6,243 nucleotides of DNA from Cryomorphaceae bacterium (GTDB taxonomy: Bacteria; Bacteroidota; Bacteroidia; Flavobacteriales; Schleiferiaceae): positions 1 to 6,243 of the forward strand of contig DMDX01000001.1 of NCBI GenBank assembly GCA_003451355.1, given 5' to 3'. Below are positions 4,830 through 6,243 of this stretch, one piece after another. Positions within the stretch are counted from its first letter, which is position 1; each line of letters starts with the position of its first letter. A program made the translations under genes and the position numbers. A model generated the notes under the pieces. It saw nothing but the letters and a program-made list of their open reading frames with translations, was not told the DNA's origin and made no database searches.

Positions 4830-6161
4830 ATGTTTGAATCCCTAAGTGAAAAAATTGACTCCGCACTGCACCGGTTATCTGGGCGGAGCAAGATTACCGA
4901 CATCAACATCGCCGAGGCGATCAAGGATATTCGCCGCGCACTCGTTGACGCGGACGTCAACTACAAGTTAGCCAAGGAGTTCACCGACCGCGTCAAAGAC
5001 CGGGCGATGGGCCAAGACGTACTCAAGTCGCTCGAGCCAGGCCAGCTCATGGTCAAGGTGGTTCGCGATGAAATGGCGGCGTTGATGGGTGGTTCCGCCA
5101 CCGAAATCGCCAGCGGCAACGGACTACAAACCGTGCTAATGGCAGGCCTTCAAGGTTCGGGTAAGACGACGTTCACCGCGAAGTTGGGCAACCACCTCAA
5201 GCGCAAAAAGGGACGCAAAGTCCTACTGGCGGCAGCTGACGTCTACCGTCCCGCGGCGATTGATCAGCTCAAAACATTGGGTGAACAAATTGGAATCGAA
5301 GTATTTAGCCTTGAGGGCGAAAAAGATGCGGTTCGTATTGCTCGCGAAGCCCAGGCGTATGCCAAAACCAACGGATTCAACTACCTCTTGATCGATACCG
5401 CGGGCCGACTCGCGGTGGACGAGGCCCTGATGCGCGAGATTGCTTCGATTCGAACGGCGACTTCGCCCGAAGAGATCCTCTTTGTCGTGGATTCCATGAC
5501 CGGTCAAGATGCGGTCAACACGGCGAAGGCTTTTCACGACGTCCTCGACTTCACTGGGGTAATCCTTACGAAGCTCGACGGCGACACCCGTGGCGGTGCG
5601 GCATTGAGCATTCGCCACGTGGTCCAAAAGCCGATTAAGTTCATCGGAACTGGCGAAAAAATGGAGGCGCTTGATGTATTTCACCCCGACCGAATGGCCG
5701 ACCGAATCCTCGGGATGGGCGATGTCATTTCGTTAGTGGAGCGCGCGCAAGAGCAGTTTGACGTAGAAGAGTCACGCAAGCTCAACAAAAAAATCGCCAC
5801 CAATAAATTCGGATTTGACGACTTTTTGGACCAGATCCAGCAGGTCAAAAAGATGGGCAACATGAAGGACCTCATGGGTATGATTCCTGGGGTGGGCAAG
5901 GCTATGAAAGGAATTGATATTCCGGACGATGCATTCAAGCACGTCGAAGCCATGATTCGATCCATGACTCCCGAAGAACGAAGTAATCCGGGTATCATCA
6001 ACGGAAGCCGTCGGGCGCGGATTGCCGCAGGTAGCGGACGCAACGTAACCGAACTCAATAAGCTCATCAAGCAATTCGACGATATGAGTCGAATGATGAA
6101 GATGATGCAGGGGCAGGGCGGACGCAGCCAGCTTATGTCCATGATGAACCGCATGCGCTGA
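4830..6161 (+). CDS. ffh: Signal recognition particle GTPase Ffh (SRP54)
   Basis: The 443-residue product is full length for bacterial Ffh. With 4.5S RNA it binds signal sequences of nascent membrane and secreted proteins and hands the ribosome to the receptor FtsY at the inner membrane. The N domain four-helix bundle covers about 1-95. The G domain follows with GLQGSGKTT (106-114, P-loop), DVYRPAAIDQL (137-147), DTAGR (189-193) and TKLDGDTRGG (247-256). The methionine-rich M domain starts near 320, with the flexible finger loop around MKDLMGMIPGVGK (345-357) and the 4.5S RNA-binding helix-turn-helix signature SRRARIAAGSG (393-403). The tail (419-443) is Met-, Arg- and Gln-rich, typical of the hydrophobic groove and C-terminal extension. 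All nucleotide-binding motifs are intact. The ATG at 4830 is chosen because MFESLSEKID is the normal Ffh N-terminus. The stop overlaps the next start by one base (TGATG), indicating translational coupling. Confidence 0.98.
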   Translation: MFESLSEKIDSALHRLSGRSKITDINIAEAIKDIRRALVDADVNYKLAKEFTDRVKDRAMGQDVLKSLEPGQLMVKVVRDEMAALMGGSATEIASGNGLQTVLMAGLQGSGKTTFTAKLGNHLKRKKGRKVLLAAADVYRPAAIDQLKTLGEQIGIEVFSLEGEKDAVRIAREAQAYAKTNGFNYLLIDTAGRLAVDEALMREIASIRTATSPEEILFVVDSMTGQDAVNTAKAFHDVLDFTGVILTKLDGDTRGGAALSIRHVVQKPIKFIGTGEKMEALDVFHPDRMADRILGMGDVISLVERAQEQFDVEESRKLNKKIATNKFGFDDFLDQIQQVKKMGNMKDLMGMIPGVGKAMKGIDIPDDAFKHVEAMIRSMTPEERSNPGIINGSRRARIAAGSGRNVTELNKLIKQFDDMSRMMKMMQGQGGRSQLMSMMNRMR

Positions 6162-6243
6162 TGGCACTCATTCTCAGTGGCCGAGATGCCGCAACCGCAT
6201 GGAAGGCATACATCCGAAAGGAAGTAGCAGGCCGCAGGGCTCA
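6161..6243 (+). CDS. folD: Probable FolD, N-terminal fragment (3' end outside window)
   Basis: An open frame starts at the ATG that shares its A with the ffh stop and runs 27 codons to the window end. The peptide MALILSGRDAATAWKAYI followed by RKEVAGRRA resembles the N-terminus of FolD, the bifunctional methylenetetrahydrofolate dehydrogenase/cyclohydrolase, which usually begins M-x-x-ILDGK with an amphipathic helix after it. Here the usual Asp of LDG is Ser. The catalytic Lys and Tyr lie beyond the window, so this rests on a short similarity plus my recollection that ffh is often followed by folD in Bacteroidota. The one-base overlap implies co-transcription with ffh. The coding call is firmer than the name. 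Confidence 0.62.
   Translation, partial: MALILSGRDAATAWKAYIRKEVAGRRA

Noticed and set aside
5223..5684. Minus-strand frames within ffh, including 5681-6154
   Set aside because: Ffh is intact over the whole region, and the antisense translations have no family features.
1..6243. Defence system, CRISPR array, insertion sequence or prophage
   Set aside because: No repeat-spacer pattern, transposase, integrase or toxin-like gene is visible. Nearly all bases are taken by the six core-type genes and the final fragment.

Overview
The window looks like chromosomal housekeeping DNA from a member of the Bacteroidota, probably a flavobacteria-like, possibly marine lineage. The main evidence is the promoter style. 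Four genes have a TAnnTTTG box, the -7 element of the Bacteroidota primary sigma factor, ending only 4 to 9 bases before the start codon. Purine-rich Shine-Dalgarno sites are absent or weak. The protein types agree with this: a dihydroorotase homologue of the His-depleted kind I associate with Bacteroidota, and an ffh gene followed directly by a folD-like start. The lineage is an inference, since there is no rRNA or other marker here.

Layout from left to right. Bases 1-423 (+) hold the C-terminal end of a DNA photolyase. It runs tail-to-tail, with a 10-base overlap, into a 479-residue conserved gene of unknown function (414-1853, -). Eight bases beyond that gene's start, a PhnP-like metallo-beta-lactamase-fold hydrolase starts in the opposite direction (1862-2635, +). 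Its stop codon overlaps the stop of a dihydroorotase-like gene (2632-3882, -) that has lost most metal ligands. The only sizeable intergenic region (3883-4090) carries a decayed tRNA-Pro(CGG) relic, an inverted repeat around the dihydroorotase promoter, and a well-formed promoter with a 12-base palindrome in front of a pirin gene (4091-4816, +). The SRP GTPase gene ffh follows (4830-6161, +), and its -7 box reuses the pirin stop codon. The last 83 bases are the start of a gene that looks like folD, overlapping ffh by one base.

The genes do not form one pathway. They cover DNA repair, an unknown function, a metallo-hydrolase, a pyrimidine-type amidohydrolase homologue, a cupin of the pirin family, co-translational protein targeting and, probably, one-carbon folate metabolism. 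Only ffh and the folD-like gene look like an operon. The rest is a tightly packed set of convergent and divergent genes with almost no spacer DNA and no obvious hairpin terminators.

I found no CRISPR array, insertion sequence, phage gene, toxin-antitoxin pair or defence cassette. The items most worth a second look are the tRNA relic, the metal-ligand-poor dihydroorotase, the uncharacterised 479-residue family, and the palindrome inside the pirin promoter.
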